Below, in pieces: positions 34,970-43,491 of a DNA stretch of 64,000 nt. The stretch comes from Streptomyces sp. NBC_00223. Lineage in GTDB: Bacteria > Actinomycetota > Actinomycetes > Streptomycetales > Streptomycetaceae. The position numbers and the translations under genes are program-made. The first letter of the stretch is position 1; each line of letters begins with the position of its first letter. A model generated the notes under the pieces. That model was not told the DNA's origin, did not search any database, and was given only the letters and a program-made list of their open reading frames with translations. Location of the stretch: positions 1,922,001 through 1,986,000 of the forward strand of contig NZ_CP108109.1 in NCBI RefSeq assembly GCF_036199905.1, read 5' to 3'.

Positions 34970-36130
34970 GTGACCAGAGGAAACACGCGGCGGACCGGCG
35001 GAGGGCGGCCGGCTCCCGCAAGACCGGGTACGGCGCCGGCCTTCCGGCGTACGGCCGCGGCCCCGGCTTCCGTATGTCCGGGCTCGGCGCCGACTTCCCG
35101 GCGCCCAGGGGCGGTTCGGCCCGCATCCGGTAAGAGGTGGGCGCTGCCCGTCCTGCTGGCCGCGCTCCTCGCGTTCGCCCTCACCGCCTGCGGGGGCGGC
35201 GGCACTTCCCCGGCCGCCGCCCCCGCCACCGCCACGGCGCCGGCCCCCGCCGACACGATCGAACCGCTCACCGGCACCCCCGCCCCGGTGCTGCCCGCGA
35301 CCGTACGGTCCTCCGACGGCCGCAATGTGACCGTCGGCAGTGACGACCGGATCGTGCCGCTCACCGGCGGGCTCTCGGAGATCGTCTTCACGCTCGGGCT
35401 CGGCAAGAACGTGGTGGCCCGCGATGTCACCGCGACCTTCGCGCAGGCCGCCCGTCTGCCGCTGGTGACCCGCGCGCACGACGTCTCCGCCGAGGGCGTG
35501 CTCTCGCTGCACCCCACGGTGGTGCTCGCCGAGGCCACGACCGGTCCCGCCGAGGCGATCCAGCAGATCCGGCAGGCCGGTGTCCCGCTGGTGGTCCTGC
35601 CCGCGGCGACCTCGCTGGACGCGGTGGGCCCGCGGATCGACGCGGTGGCCGCGGCACTCGGTGTGAAGGAGGCCGGCGACCGGCTGCGCGAGCGCACCGC
35701 GCAGCGGATCGACGCCGTGCGCAAGGACCTTCCGACCGGCACCGCCAAGCCCAAGGTCGCCTTCCTGTACCTGCGCGGTACGGCGGCGGTGTATCTGATC
35801 GGCGGGCGCGGCTCCGGCGCCGACTCGCTGATCGACGCGGCGGGCGGGATCGACGCCGGGGTGGCCTCCGGCCTGAACAAGGACTTCACGCCCATCACCA
35901 GTGAGGCGCTGGTGAAGGCGGCGCCCGACGTGATCCTGGTCATGACGAAGGGACTTGAGTCGGTGGGCGGGGTCACCGGCCTGGAGAAGGTGCCGGGCGT
36001 CGCGCAGACCCCCGCCGGGCTCGACCACCGGGTCGTCGCGATCGACGACGGCACCCTGCTCAACTTCGGCCCCCGCACCGACACGGTCCTGCGCGAACTC
36101 GCCGCGGGCATCCACCAGAACCAGAAGTGA
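34970..36130 (+). CDS. hmuT: Heme ABC transporter substrate-binding lipoprotein
   Basis: Extracytoplasmic heme receptor of the HmuTUV importer. A signal segment LPVLLAALLAFALTAC with lipobox LTAC is placed unusually far in (Cys about 74), behind a basic Pro/Arg-rich stretch. The mature part is a class III periplasmic-binding fold: RIVPLTGGLSEIVFTLGLGKNVVARD, HDVSAEGVLSLHPTVVLAE, GLDHRVVAIDDGTLLNFGPRT. Heme-binding HmuT members share this layout. GTG 34970 is the first possible start after the promoter; a shorter start is possible. The stop overlaps the permease start (GTGA). Confidence 0.93.
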   Translation: MTRGNTRRTGGGRPAPARPGTAPAFRRTAAAPASVCPGSAPTSRRPGAVRPASGKRWALPVLLAALLAFALTACGGGGTSPAAAPATATAPAPADTIEPLTGTPAPVLPATVRSSDGRNVTVGSDDRIVPLTGGLSEIVFTLGLGKNVVARDVTATFAQAARLPLVTRAHDVSAEGVLSLHPTVVLAEATTGPAEAIQQIRQAGVPLVVLPAATSLDAVGPRIDAVAAALGVKEAGDRLRERTAQRIDAVRKDLPTGTAKPKVAFLYLRGTAAVYLIGGRGSGADSLIDAAGGIDAGVASGLNKDFTPITSEALVKAAPDVILVMTKGLESVGGVTGLEKVPGVAQTPAGLDHRVVAIDDGTLLNFGPRTDTVLRELAAGIHQNQK

Positions 36131-37272
36131 CCCCGCCGATGCGTACGCCCACACCTCCCCCGCACCCGAAGCAGCCGGCCGCCGAGGCCCCGACTCCCCT
36201 GCCGGAGGCGGTGGTTGACACGGCGTCGGCCAAGAAGGCGGGCGCGCCCCGGCGTGGACCGCTGCTGGCCGCCCTGCTGGCCGCCGGACTGCTCGTGCTG
36301 TGCGTCATGTCCGCCGGTATCGGCGCGTACCACATACCCGCCGGGGACGTGCTCGCCTCCGTCGCCCACCGCGCGGGCCTCGGCGGTCACCGGCTGGACC
36401 GGGTCGCCGAGTCCGTGCTGTGGGACGTACGGCTGCCCCGGGTCGTCCTCGCGCTGCTGGTCGGGGCGTCCCTCGGATGCGCGGGCGCGCTGATGCAGGG
36501 CGTGTTCGGCAATCCGCTGGCCGAGCCCGGGGTGATCGGGATCTCCTCGGGCGCGGCGGTCGGCGCGGTCGGCTCGATCGCCCTCGGGCTGACCTTCGCG
36601 GGCAACTGGACGGTCACCGTGTGCGCCTTCGCCGCGGGCCTGGTGACCGTCTTCGTCGTGTACGGGCTCTCCCGGTCCGGCAGCAGGACCGAGGTCGTCA
36701 CCCTCGTGCTCACCGGCATCGCGGTGAACGCCTTCGCGGGCGCGGCCATCGGCCTGTTCGTCTTCTACGCCGACAACGCGCAGCTCACCCAGATCACCTT
36801 CTGGCAGCTCGGTTCGCTCGCGCAGGCCACCTGGCCCAAGGTCCTGGCCGTACTGCCCTGCGCGGCGGCCGGACTTCTGGTGGCGCCCTTTTTCTCGCGC
36901 CGGCTCGATCTGCTGGCCCTCGGCGAACGGCCCGCCCGGCACCTGGGTGTGGACGTGGAACGGATGCGGATGACGCTCATCCTGGTGGTGGCGCTACTGA
37001 CCGCCGCCGCGGTCGCGGTCGCGGGGATCGTCTCCTTCGTCGGCCTGGTCGTCCCGCATCTGCTGCGGATGGCCGCGGGGCCGGGGCACCGCTTCCTCGT
37101 ACCGGGCAGCGCGCTCGGCGGCGCGCTGGTGCTGGTGGCCGCGGACCTCGGGGCCCGGACGCTCGCCTCGCCGGCGGAACTCCCCCTCGGGGTGCTGACC
37201 GCGCTGGTCGGCAGCCCCTTCTTCTTCTGGCTGCTGCGCAGGACGCGCGGCCGGCAGGGAGGCTGGGCATGA
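36127..37272 (+). CDS. hmuU: Heme/iron ABC transporter permease (FecCD family)
   Basis: 381-residue FecCD/BtuC-type permease with about ten hydrophobic segments after a Pro-rich cytoplasmic N-terminus. Family blocks: RLPRVVLALLVGASLGCAGALMQGVFGNPLAEPGVIGISSGA, the coupling region LNxxxLGE-like DLLALGERPARHLGVDVERMR, and GIVSFVGLVVPHLLRM. Coupled by overlaps with hmuT (GTGA) and hmuV (ATGA). GTG 36127 is taken as start; ATG 36139 is possible. Confidence 0.95.
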   Translation: MTPPMRTPTPPPHPKQPAAEAPTPLPEAVVDTASAKKAGAPRRGPLLAALLAAGLLVLCVMSAGIGAYHIPAGDVLASVAHRAGLGGHRLDRVAESVLWDVRLPRVVLALLVGASLGCAGALMQGVFGNPLAEPGVIGISSGAAVGAVGSIALGLTFAGNWTVTVCAFAAGLVTVFVVYGLSRSGSRTEVVTLVLTGIAVNAFAGAAIGLFVFYADNAQLTQITFWQLGSLAQATWPKVLAVLPCAAAGLLVAPFFSRRLDLLALGERPARHLGVDVERMRMTLILVVALLTAAAVAVAGIVSFVGLVVPHLLRMAAGPGHRFLVPGSALGGALVLVAADLGARTLASPAELPLGVLTALVGSPFFFWLLRRTRGRQGGWA

Positions 37273-38102
37273 GCATCATGATCCGGCTGGCCCGCCGCGG
37301 CCGTCCCGTACCGCCCGCGCCGCCGCAGCCGGGCGACCTCCTCGCCTACGCGCGCGATCTGCGGGTGCGGCTCGGGCAGCGGTCCGTGCTCGACGGGGTC
37401 GAACTCCCCGTGCGCGCGGGCGAAGTGCTCGCCCTGGTCGGCCCGAACGGCGCCGGCAAGTCCACGCTGCTGGGCGCGCTCGCCGGGGACGTGCCCGCCG
37501 AGTCCGGCGAGCTGGCGGTCGGCGGGCAGCCGGTGCGCGCCTGGTCGCCGGGGCAGCTGGCGCTGCGCAGGGCCGTACTGCCGCAGTCGGCGCCGCTGGC
37601 CTTCCCGTTCACGGCGGACGAGGTCGTACGGATGGGCCGGGCGCCCTGGGCGGGTACGGCGCTCGCCGACGAGGACGATCCGGCGGTGGCCGAGGCGATG
37701 GCCGCGACCGAGGTCACGGCGTTCGCGGGGCGGCCGTATCCGTCGCTCTCGGGCGGCGAGCGGGCGCGGGTGGCGCTGGCCCGGGTGCTGGCGCAGCGGG
37801 CGCCGCTGCTGCTGCTCGACGAGCCGACGGCGGCGCTCGATCTGCACCACCAGGAGCTGGTGCTACGGGTCTGCCGCGAGCAGGCCGGGCTCGGGCGGGC
37901 GGTGGTGATCGTGCTGCACGATCTGGGGCTCGCGGCCGCGCACGCGGACCGGGTGGCCGTGCTGTCCGGCGGGCGGATCGCGGCGGACGGGCCGCCGGCG
38001 GACGTCCTGACGGCGGCGCTGCTCAGCGCGGTCTATCGCCACCCGGTCGAGATCCTCCCCCACCCCCGCACCGGCCTCCCCCTCATCCTCCCGAAACGCT
38101 GA
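37269..38102 (+). CDS. hmuV: Heme ABC transporter ATP-binding protein
   Basis: ATPase that powers heme import through HmuU. Walker A GPNGAGKSTLLGALAG (about 58), signature LSGGERARVALARVL (about 160), Walker B LLLLDEPTAALDL and H-loop VLHDLGLAAAHADRVAVLSGG are complete. 277 residues, normal. Last gene of the operon, followed by a hairpin terminator 10 bp after the stop. Confidence 0.95.
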   Translation: MSIMIRLARRGRPVPPAPPQPGDLLAYARDLRVRLGQRSVLDGVELPVRAGEVLALVGPNGAGKSTLLGALAGDVPAESGELAVGGQPVRAWSPGQLALRRAVLPQSAPLAFPFTADEVVRMGRAPWAGTALADEDDPAVAEAMAATEVTAFAGRPYPSLSGGERARVALARVLAQRAPLLLLDEPTAALDLHHQELVLRVCREQAGLGRAVVIVLHDLGLAAAHADRVAVLSGGRIAADGPPADVLTAALLSAVYRHPVEILPHPRTGLPLILPKR

Positions 38103-38111
38103 GACCCCCCT

Positions 38112-38145
38112 GCCGGGCGGGCGCTTAAGGCCGAGCCCGCCCGGC
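38112..38145 (+). terminator. Hairpin terminator after heme operon
   Basis: Perfect 11-bp arms GCCGGGCGGGC (38112-38122) and complement (38135-38145) with a 12-base loop, just behind hmuV. Typical U-less Streptomyces terminator. Confidence 0.7.
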
Positions 38146-38298
38146 GCTTGAGGGCAGAGAGCGTCACCCCCAAGGCTGACGTAACGCCGAATCCGTGCCG
38201 CCGAGCGGATCTCGGCGCACAATGCACTCACCACCCCCGATGGACCGACCGTCCGCCGGAGGCGGCCAGGCACTCAACCACCCTCCGAGGAGCCTCCC

Positions 38299-39114
38299 GT
38301 GCGCATCGCCACACCCCGCCGTTACCTGATGTGTCCGCCGACCCACTTCCGCGTCACGTACTCCATCAACCCGTGGATGGACCCGACCAAGCCGGTGGAC
38401 TCCGCCCTCGCCCTCTTCCAGTGGGAGGACCTGCGCGACCGCTACCGCGCGCTCGGCCACACCGTGGAGATCCTCGACCCGGTCCCGGACCTGCCCGACA
38501 TGGTGTTCGCGGCGAACGGCGCCACCGTCGTGGACAGCCGGGTGCTGGGCGCGAGGTTCGCCAACCCGCAGCGGACCGCGGAGGCCCCCGCGCACCTGGC
38601 GTGGTTCAGGTCCCGCGGCTGGACCGAGGTCCGCGAGCCCGAGCAGATCAACGAGGCCGAGGGCGACTTCGCGATCACCTCCTCCTGGATCCTGGCCGGT
38701 CAGGGCTTCCGCAGCAGTCCGCTCGCGCACGACGAGGCACAGGAGTTCTTCGGCCGCCCGGTGATCAGCCTGGAGCTGACCGACCCGCGCTACTACCACC
38801 TCGACACGGCGCTGGCCGTGCTGGACGACGCGCGTGACGAGGTCATGTACTACCCCGGCGCCTTCTCGCCCGGCAGCCGCGCGGTCCTCGCCCGGCTCTT
38901 CCCCGACGCGCTGCTGGCGACGGAGACGGACGCGGCCGCGTTCGGGCTGAACGCGGTCAGCGACGGCCGCAACGTGCTGTTGCCTCGCGGGGCGACGGGA
39001 TTGAGGGGGCCGCTGAGGCGGCGGGGGTACGCTCCTGTGCCCGTGGATCTGTCGGAGTTGCACAAGGCCGGCGGCAGCGTGAAGTGCTGCACGATGGAGT
39101 TCCACGCGGCCTGA
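38299..39114 (+). CDS. ddaH: Dimethylargininase (N-dimethylarginine dimethylaminohydrolase)
   Basis: Amidinotransferase-superfamily hydrolase turning dimethylarginine into citrulline and dimethylamine. Substrate loop SINPWMDP, acidic site EGDFAI, catalytic His in RYYHLDTALAVLDD and nucleophilic Cys in the C-terminal GGSVKCCTMEF are all in place. 271 residues, normal. GTG 38299 follows a GAGGAG-rich sequence. It is monocistronic; in many streptomycetes a related enzyme sits with ornithine aminotransferase, not seen here. A related arginine-deiminase-like activity cannot be excluded. Confidence 0.92.
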   Translation: MRIATPRRYLMCPPTHFRVTYSINPWMDPTKPVDSALALFQWEDLRDRYRALGHTVEILDPVPDLPDMVFAANGATVVDSRVLGARFANPQRTAEAPAHLAWFRSRGWTEVREPEQINEAEGDFAITSSWILAGQGFRSSPLAHDEAQEFFGRPVISLELTDPRYYHLDTALAVLDDARDEVMYYPGAFSPGSRAVLARLFPDALLATETDAAAFGLNAVSDGRNVLLPRGATGLRGPLRRRGYAPVPVDLSELHKAGGSVKCCTMEFHAA

Positions 39115-39120
39115 CCGGGC

Positions 39121-39200
39121 GCCCGCCCGTGCCCTCAAACGCCGGGCGGGCTTGGTTTGGCCTCAAACGCCGGCCCGGCTGAGATTGCGCTCAAACGCCG
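39121..39200. repeat. Terminator hairpin and CTCAAACGCCG repeats
   Basis: GCCCGCCCG (39121-39129) pairs with CGGGCGGGC (39143-39151), a terminator for ddaH. CTCAAACGCCG occurs at 39134, 39162 and 39190, that is at 28-bp spacing. This motif is widespread between Streptomyces genes. Confidence 0.75.
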
Positions 39201-39231
39201 CGCGGGCTGAGTTTGGCCTCATACTCGGGGG

Positions 39232-39552
39232 ATGGGATTCGTCGTCTTCATGACGCTGCCCGGCATGGTCATCCTGCTGACCGTGCTGGCGTTCGCCGAC
39301 CAGTTGATGTTGCGCGCCGGGCGCGCGGGTCTGTTGCCGTGGCGCGGCAGCACACGTCAGGGCCAGATATCGGCGACCGGGTTCGAGATGCTGCACGCGA
39401 GCCTCTCGCCCGGCAAGCAGAACGAGCTGAAGGAACGCCAGTCCGCGTTGGTGATGCGGGACGGCGACGAGGACGGCGCCCCGCCGCACCGCACCACGGT
39501 CGACCTGGACGGCGGGACGGCCGTCGTCCGGATGCCGCGGCCGCCCAAGTAG
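39232..39552 (+). CDS. Small membrane-anchored hypothetical protein
   Basis: 106 residues: one N-terminal transmembrane helix (FVVFMTLPGMVILLTVLAF), then a basic stretch and a soluble tail with SATGFEMLHASLSPGKQNELKERQ, a pattern I associate with an uncharacterised Streptomyces family (DUF6191-like). The short charged C-terminus ends RPPK. Function unknown. It converges on the glycosyltransferase gene. Confidence 0.8.
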   Translation: MGFVVFMTLPGMVILLTVLAFADQLMLRAGRAGLLPWRGSTRQGQISATGFEMLHASLSPGKQNELKERQSALVMRDGDEDGAPPHRTTVDLDGGTAVVRMPRPPK

Positions 39553-39570
39553 CCGCCCCGGTAGGAGCGC

Positions 39571-40413
39571 TCACCGCCCGCCGGGACCACCACCCGCTTC
39601 GGCCTCGCGGGATTTGAGGGCGATCTGCCAGCGGTAGAAGCTCATGGCTATCGCGTAGTCGAGGCCCGCCCGGCCGTCGAGGAAGCCGCGCTTGTAGACG
39701 TACGCGTAGGCGAAGGAGACCAGGGGCTTGAACGGGGCCTTGTGGAAGAGCTGCCCCTGACGGGTCTTGGCCTGCCGGATCTCCTCCTTGACCTTCGGGT
39801 TCCGCTCCAGCCACGCCTCCCAGTCGGAGTACCGGTTGTGCCGCTCGAACCAGGTGCGGACCGGGTCCAGGTCCTCGTGCTCGATGGGTGAGCGCAGCCG
39901 CGCCGCCGACGGCGCCAGCGGCTGGTAGTGCCCCTCCTGCTCGCCCATGCCCGGCGCGTCCAGGTCGCCGACCTCCGGGAAGTGGCAGCGGGTACGGTCC
40001 ATCAGCGCGCGCTTGACGATGGTGTAGCCGTGCCGCAGCCGCCGCCCGGCGAACCAGTAGCCGAGCGGGATGTCGAAGGCCGCGACCGAGGGCGGTCCGG
40101 CCGCGAAGACCGTCCGCAGCTCCGCCAGCAGCGCCGGGCTCGGTGTCTCGTCCCCGTCGAGGAAGAGCACCCACGGGATCTCCGTACGCACCTGGTCCAG
40201 GCACCACTGCTTCTTCTTCGGGTACTTCCCGTCCCAGGTGTACTCGACCACCTCGGCCCCGAGCTTGGCGGCGATCTCACAGGTCTCGTCGGTGCTGTGC
40301 GAGTCGACCACGATCACCGCGAGGACATGGTCGATGACCGAGGAGACCGTACGGGCGATGTTCTCCGCCTCGTTCTTCGTGGGGATGGCCACCACGAGGG
40401 GCAGTCGGTTCAT
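39571..40413 (-). CDS. Glycosyltransferase family 2
   Basis: 280-residue GT-A enzyme: VVAIPTKNEAENIARTVSSV at the N-terminus, VVDSHSTDET, and the metal-binding LFLDGDETPSP (DxD-like, about residue 90). Similar to WaaE/lipopolysaccharide core-type transferases. It should add a sugar to a surface glycan. ATG 40413 overlaps the stop of the lipoprotein gene (ATGA), making it the third gene of a coupled trio with 41195-43414. Confidence 0.92.
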   Translation of the reverse strand: MNRLPLVVAIPTKNEAENIARTVSSVIDHVLAVIVVDSHSTDETCEIAAKLGAEVVEYTWDGKYPKKKQWCLDQVRTEIPWVLFLDGDETPSPALLAELRTVFAAGPPSVAAFDIPLGYWFAGRRLRHGYTIVKRALMDRTRCHFPEVGDLDAPGMGEQEGHYQPLAPSAARLRSPIEHEDLDPVRTWFERHNRYSDWEAWLERNPKVKEEIRQAKTRQGQLFHKAPFKPLVSFAYAYVYKRGFLDGRAGLDYAIAMSFYRWQIALKSREAEAGGGPGGR

Positions 40414-41198
40414 CGGGTCCCTCCGGAGGGCAGCCAGGCGTAGCACCCGCTGGAGGTGACACCGTCCGCGGCGGCGGTGACGGTCAGGTGGGCGTCGGCG
40501 GCGCTGCCGCCGGAGCCCGAGGACAGGGTCGCGCCCTTCGCGTCGAACACCCGCCAGGTGCACGTCGGCGACGGGTTCGGCGCGTGGTAGGCGCCCGGCG
40601 CGACAGAGGTGCCGGGCACGGGCTCGGCCGCGACCGAGAAGCCGCCGTCGGGGAAGCCCCGGTCGGCGGCGTCGAGCACCGGCCGCTGGTCGGGGCACAG
40701 GCTGCGTACGGCGGCTTCCGCCCCCGCCCGGCTGATGTCGCCGGTGAGGATCGCGCTGGCCGCCGCGTCCGGGTCGACCTGTGCGGTACGGGCCAGCCGC
40801 TCGCACAGCTCCTGGCCGCCTTCGAGCACGGCGACGGGGTCGGTGCCCTCCGGCACCCGGCCGGACAGATACGACTTCTGCGGCTTGGTGAAGGTGCCGC
40901 CGCCGGGCTTGGTGATCCGGGCGTCGGGCACCTTGGGGGCGTCCTCGGCGGCGGGTCCGGGCGAGGCGGGACGCCCGGTCGGCGTCTCGGCGGCCGGGCT
41001 CTGCGCGGAGCCGGAGGCATCCGGGACCGCGGGCGGGTCCGGGAGCGCCCCGGCGGACACCGAAGCGGGAGCCGAGGCCGGCCCCGGGGTCGCCCGGGCC
41101 CCGCTGTCGTGCCCGCCCCCTCCCCCGCACCCGCCGAGCAGAGCGGCCACCGCCGCCGTCACAAGGACGGCGGCGGTGGCACGGTGGGAACGGGTCAC
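40410..41198 (-). CDS. Secreted lipoprotein of unknown function
   Basis: 262 residues. GTG 41198 starts within the stop of the upstream gene (GTGA). The signal is ATAAVLVTAAVAALLGGC (lipobox LGGC), then a Pro/Ala/Ser-rich linker of about 90 residues, then a Cys-containing domain with a helical part (LEGGQELCERLARTAQVDP) and a C-terminal beta-rich part (TCTWRVFDAKGATLSSGSGG ... GCYAWLPSGG). The latter recalls small secreted domains of actinobacterial exopolysaccharide loci. No function can be assigned. Confidence 0.85.
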   Translation of the reverse strand: MTRSHRATAAVLVTAAVAALLGGCGGGGGHDSGARATPGPASAPASVSAGALPDPPAVPDASGSAQSPAAETPTGRPASPGPAAEDAPKVPDARITKPGGGTFTKPQKSYLSGRVPEGTDPVAVLEGGQELCERLARTAQVDPDAAASAILTGDISRAGAEAAVRSLCPDQRPVLDAADRGFPDGGFSVAAEPVPGTSVAPGAYHAPNPSPTCTWRVFDAKGATLSSGSGGSAADAHLTVTAAADGVTSSGCYAWLPSGGTR

Positions 41199-43414
41199 TT
41201 CGCGGTCCCCAGCGCGTAGTGGTTCGCGATCTGCGCCGCCGACAGCGCGGTCGGGTAGACGGCGGTCTCGTCGATCTGCCCGTTGAAGAACTGGCTGGTC
41301 GGGAGCGACGGCCAGCCCTTGAGGTTGTCCTGTGCGATCCGCCAGTAGCCCGAGTAGTTCTCGCTGGAGGTGACGGAGGTGTCGGACGCCCGCAGTGTGC
41401 CGTCGACGTAGAGCCGTATCCCCGTGCTGCCCTCGGTGGCGACGATGTGGTGCCACTTGCCGTCGTTCCACTTGCCGGACGTGGTGATGGTCTTCAGCGA
41501 GCCGGGGTTGACGCCGAAGATCAGCTGACCGCTGTTGGTCATGTAGATGTGCTTGTCGTACTGGCCGCTGTTCTGGGTGGTGTTGTTGCCGAAGCCCATG
41601 ATCTTGCCACCGGTGGTCGTGGTGGTCTTGATCCAGGTCTCGATGCTGAAGGTGGCCGGCTTCGGCCGCAGATGGTCGCTGTAGGCGAACTGCGTCGAGC
41701 CGTTGTAGGTGTACGACTTGGAGCTGCCGGGGATCGCGCCCGCGACGCCGTGTGTGGGGCCGCCGACGCTGACGCCGCCGTTGTCGGCGGACGAGGAGTC
41801 GGCGTTGTACGAGCCGCTGGCCGCGTCGTAACGCCAGTACAGATTGGCGCCGTCGGCGAGGATCTTGGTCGGGTACGCCTCCGCCGTGGCGGGCACGGTG
41901 GCCGCGGCGTTGGGCGACTGGGCGCTGGTGTTGACGCCGTCGCTCGCCGACACCCGGTAGGTGTACTTCACCCCGGGCGTGACATTGGTGTCGTTGTAGC
42001 TGAGCTGCGGGCGGATCCACGGCAGGGAGCTGGCGGTGACGGTGTACACCGGGGTCGTCACGCCGTTGCGGTAGACCCGGTAGGTCAGCACGGTGTCGTC
42101 GGCGTCGGTGCTGGACTGCCAGGAGACCTTCACCGATGTGGGGTTGATGCTCGTCACCGAGGTCTGCGGCAGGGTGGGCGCGACGGTGTCGGGGCCGTTG
42201 GAGAAACGGGTGAGGCCCTGCTGCGGATCGCCGCCGACCTTGGTGAACTCCCCGCCCACCCACAGGTAGTCGGCGGAGCCCACGGACGACAGCGCCATCA
42301 CCCGCGGGCCGATCTGCTCACCGATGCCGTCGTTGGTGTCGGGGAACCAGGCCAGCAGATGCGGGTCGCCCACCGGCTCGGCGAGCAGGTGCTTGCGCAC
42401 ACCGCTGGGGTACTCGCCCATGCTCAGGCAGTCGTGGGCGTGCGAACCGCTGTACAGCACGGTCTTGTAGACCTGCAACGACTGCGTGGCGCCCAGGCAG
42501 TTGTCCCGCCAGACCTGGTTGAAGTCGGTGAGGCTGAAGCGGATACGGCCGTCGAAGACCCCGCCGCCGGTGCCCTCGTTGCCGGTGTAGAAGCTGTTGC
42601 TGACCGGGTCCACGATGATCGTCTTGGTCACCGAGGTCGCGTCGATGAAGCCCGCCGGGTAGGACTTCACCAGCGCGCCCGTGCCGGTGTCGACCACGGC
42701 CAGCGAGTGCGAGGCCACGCCGTCCACGACGTTGAAGTCGCCGCCGAGGATGGCGTCCTTGCCGTTGGGCGTGATGGCCAGCGCCCGCCCGGGGTTGTCC
42801 GCGTTGGGCGCCCACGGCAGCAGCGCGCCCGTGGTGTCGACGGCCGCGTACCGGTGCCGGGTCTGGCCCGCGACCGCGGTGACGTCGCCGCCGAAGTACA
42901 CCGCGCCGGCGGTCGGCACGATGGTCCGTACGGTGGCGGTGACGGCCGGGTGGAAGGTGGCGCTCGGGGTGCAGGTGGCGATGTCGATCGCGGCGAGGCT
43001 GCTCACCCCGACGCCGTTGACCGCGCCGAAGAAGCCGCCCGCGTACAGCGTCTTGCCGTCGGGAGAGACGGCCAGCGCGCGGACGGTGGCGTCGCCCGAG
43101 CCGACCGTGAAGCTGAGCTTGCAGCCGGTCGGTGCGCCGGTGGCGGCGTTGAAGGCGGCGAAGTTGGCGGCCGGGATCTCGCCGGTGCCCGCCGCCGCGC
43201 CGGGCGGCCGGACCGAGGTGAAGGTGCCCCCGGCGAAGACCACGCCCTTCGCCTGGGCCATCGCCCACACGATGCCATTGGTCTGATAGGTGCTCAGCGG
43301 TTCTGCGGTCAGCGCGACGGGAGCCTGGAGCGCGGTCGCCTGCTGCGGCGCCAACGTGCCCAGGGTCGCCGCCGCGAGGGCGAGGGCTGTGGTGAACACC
43401 GGCCATTTACGCAT
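41195..43414 (-). CDS. Secreted beta-propeller, fibronectin III and LamG protein
   Basis: 739 residues. Signal peptide (KWPVFTTALALAAATLGTLAPQQATA), a propeller-like N-terminal half with repeated 'VYFGGDVTAVAGQ', 'LYAGGFFGAVNGV', 'AILGGDFNVVDGV' blades (about 45-420), a fibronectin type III domain (about 425-520) and a LamG/concanavalin-like lectin domain (about 560-735). Probably binds or processes a cell-surface glycan. AGGGGAG precedes ATG 43414. First gene of a coupled operon with the lipoprotein and glycosyltransferase genes. Confidence 0.9.
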   Translation of the reverse strand: MRKWPVFTTALALAAATLGTLAPQQATALQAPVALTAEPLSTYQTNGIVWAMAQAKGVVFAGGTFTSVRPPGAAAGTGEIPAANFAAFNAATGAPTGCKLSFTVGSGDATVRALAVSPDGKTLYAGGFFGAVNGVGVSSLAAIDIATCTPSATFHPAVTATVRTIVPTAGAVYFGGDVTAVAGQTRHRYAAVDTTGALLPWAPNADNPGRALAITPNGKDAILGGDFNVVDGVASHSLAVVDTGTGALVKSYPAGFIDATSVTKTIIVDPVSNSFYTGNEGTGGGVFDGRIRFSLTDFNQVWRDNCLGATQSLQVYKTVLYSGSHAHDCLSMGEYPSGVRKHLLAEPVGDPHLLAWFPDTNDGIGEQIGPRVMALSSVGSADYLWVGGEFTKVGGDPQQGLTRFSNGPDTVAPTLPQTSVTSINPTSVKVSWQSSTDADDTVLTYRVYRNGVTTPVYTVTASSLPWIRPQLSYNDTNVTPGVKYTYRVSASDGVNTSAQSPNAAATVPATAEAYPTKILADGANLYWRYDAASGSYNADSSSADNGGVSVGGPTHGVAGAIPGSSKSYTYNGSTQFAYSDHLRPKPATFSIETWIKTTTTTGGKIMGFGNNTTQNSGQYDKHIYMTNSGQLIFGVNPGSLKTITTSGKWNDGKWHHIVATEGSTGIRLYVDGTLRASDTSVTSSENYSGYWRIAQDNLKGWPSLPTSQFFNGQIDETAVYPTALSAAQIANHYALGTAK

Positions 43415-43491
43415 ACGTTGCTCCCCTGCGCGATTGCTGACGTGACATCGTGCCTTCCCTGCCGCGGTTCTCATCGGCCGAGCCGCGGTTC

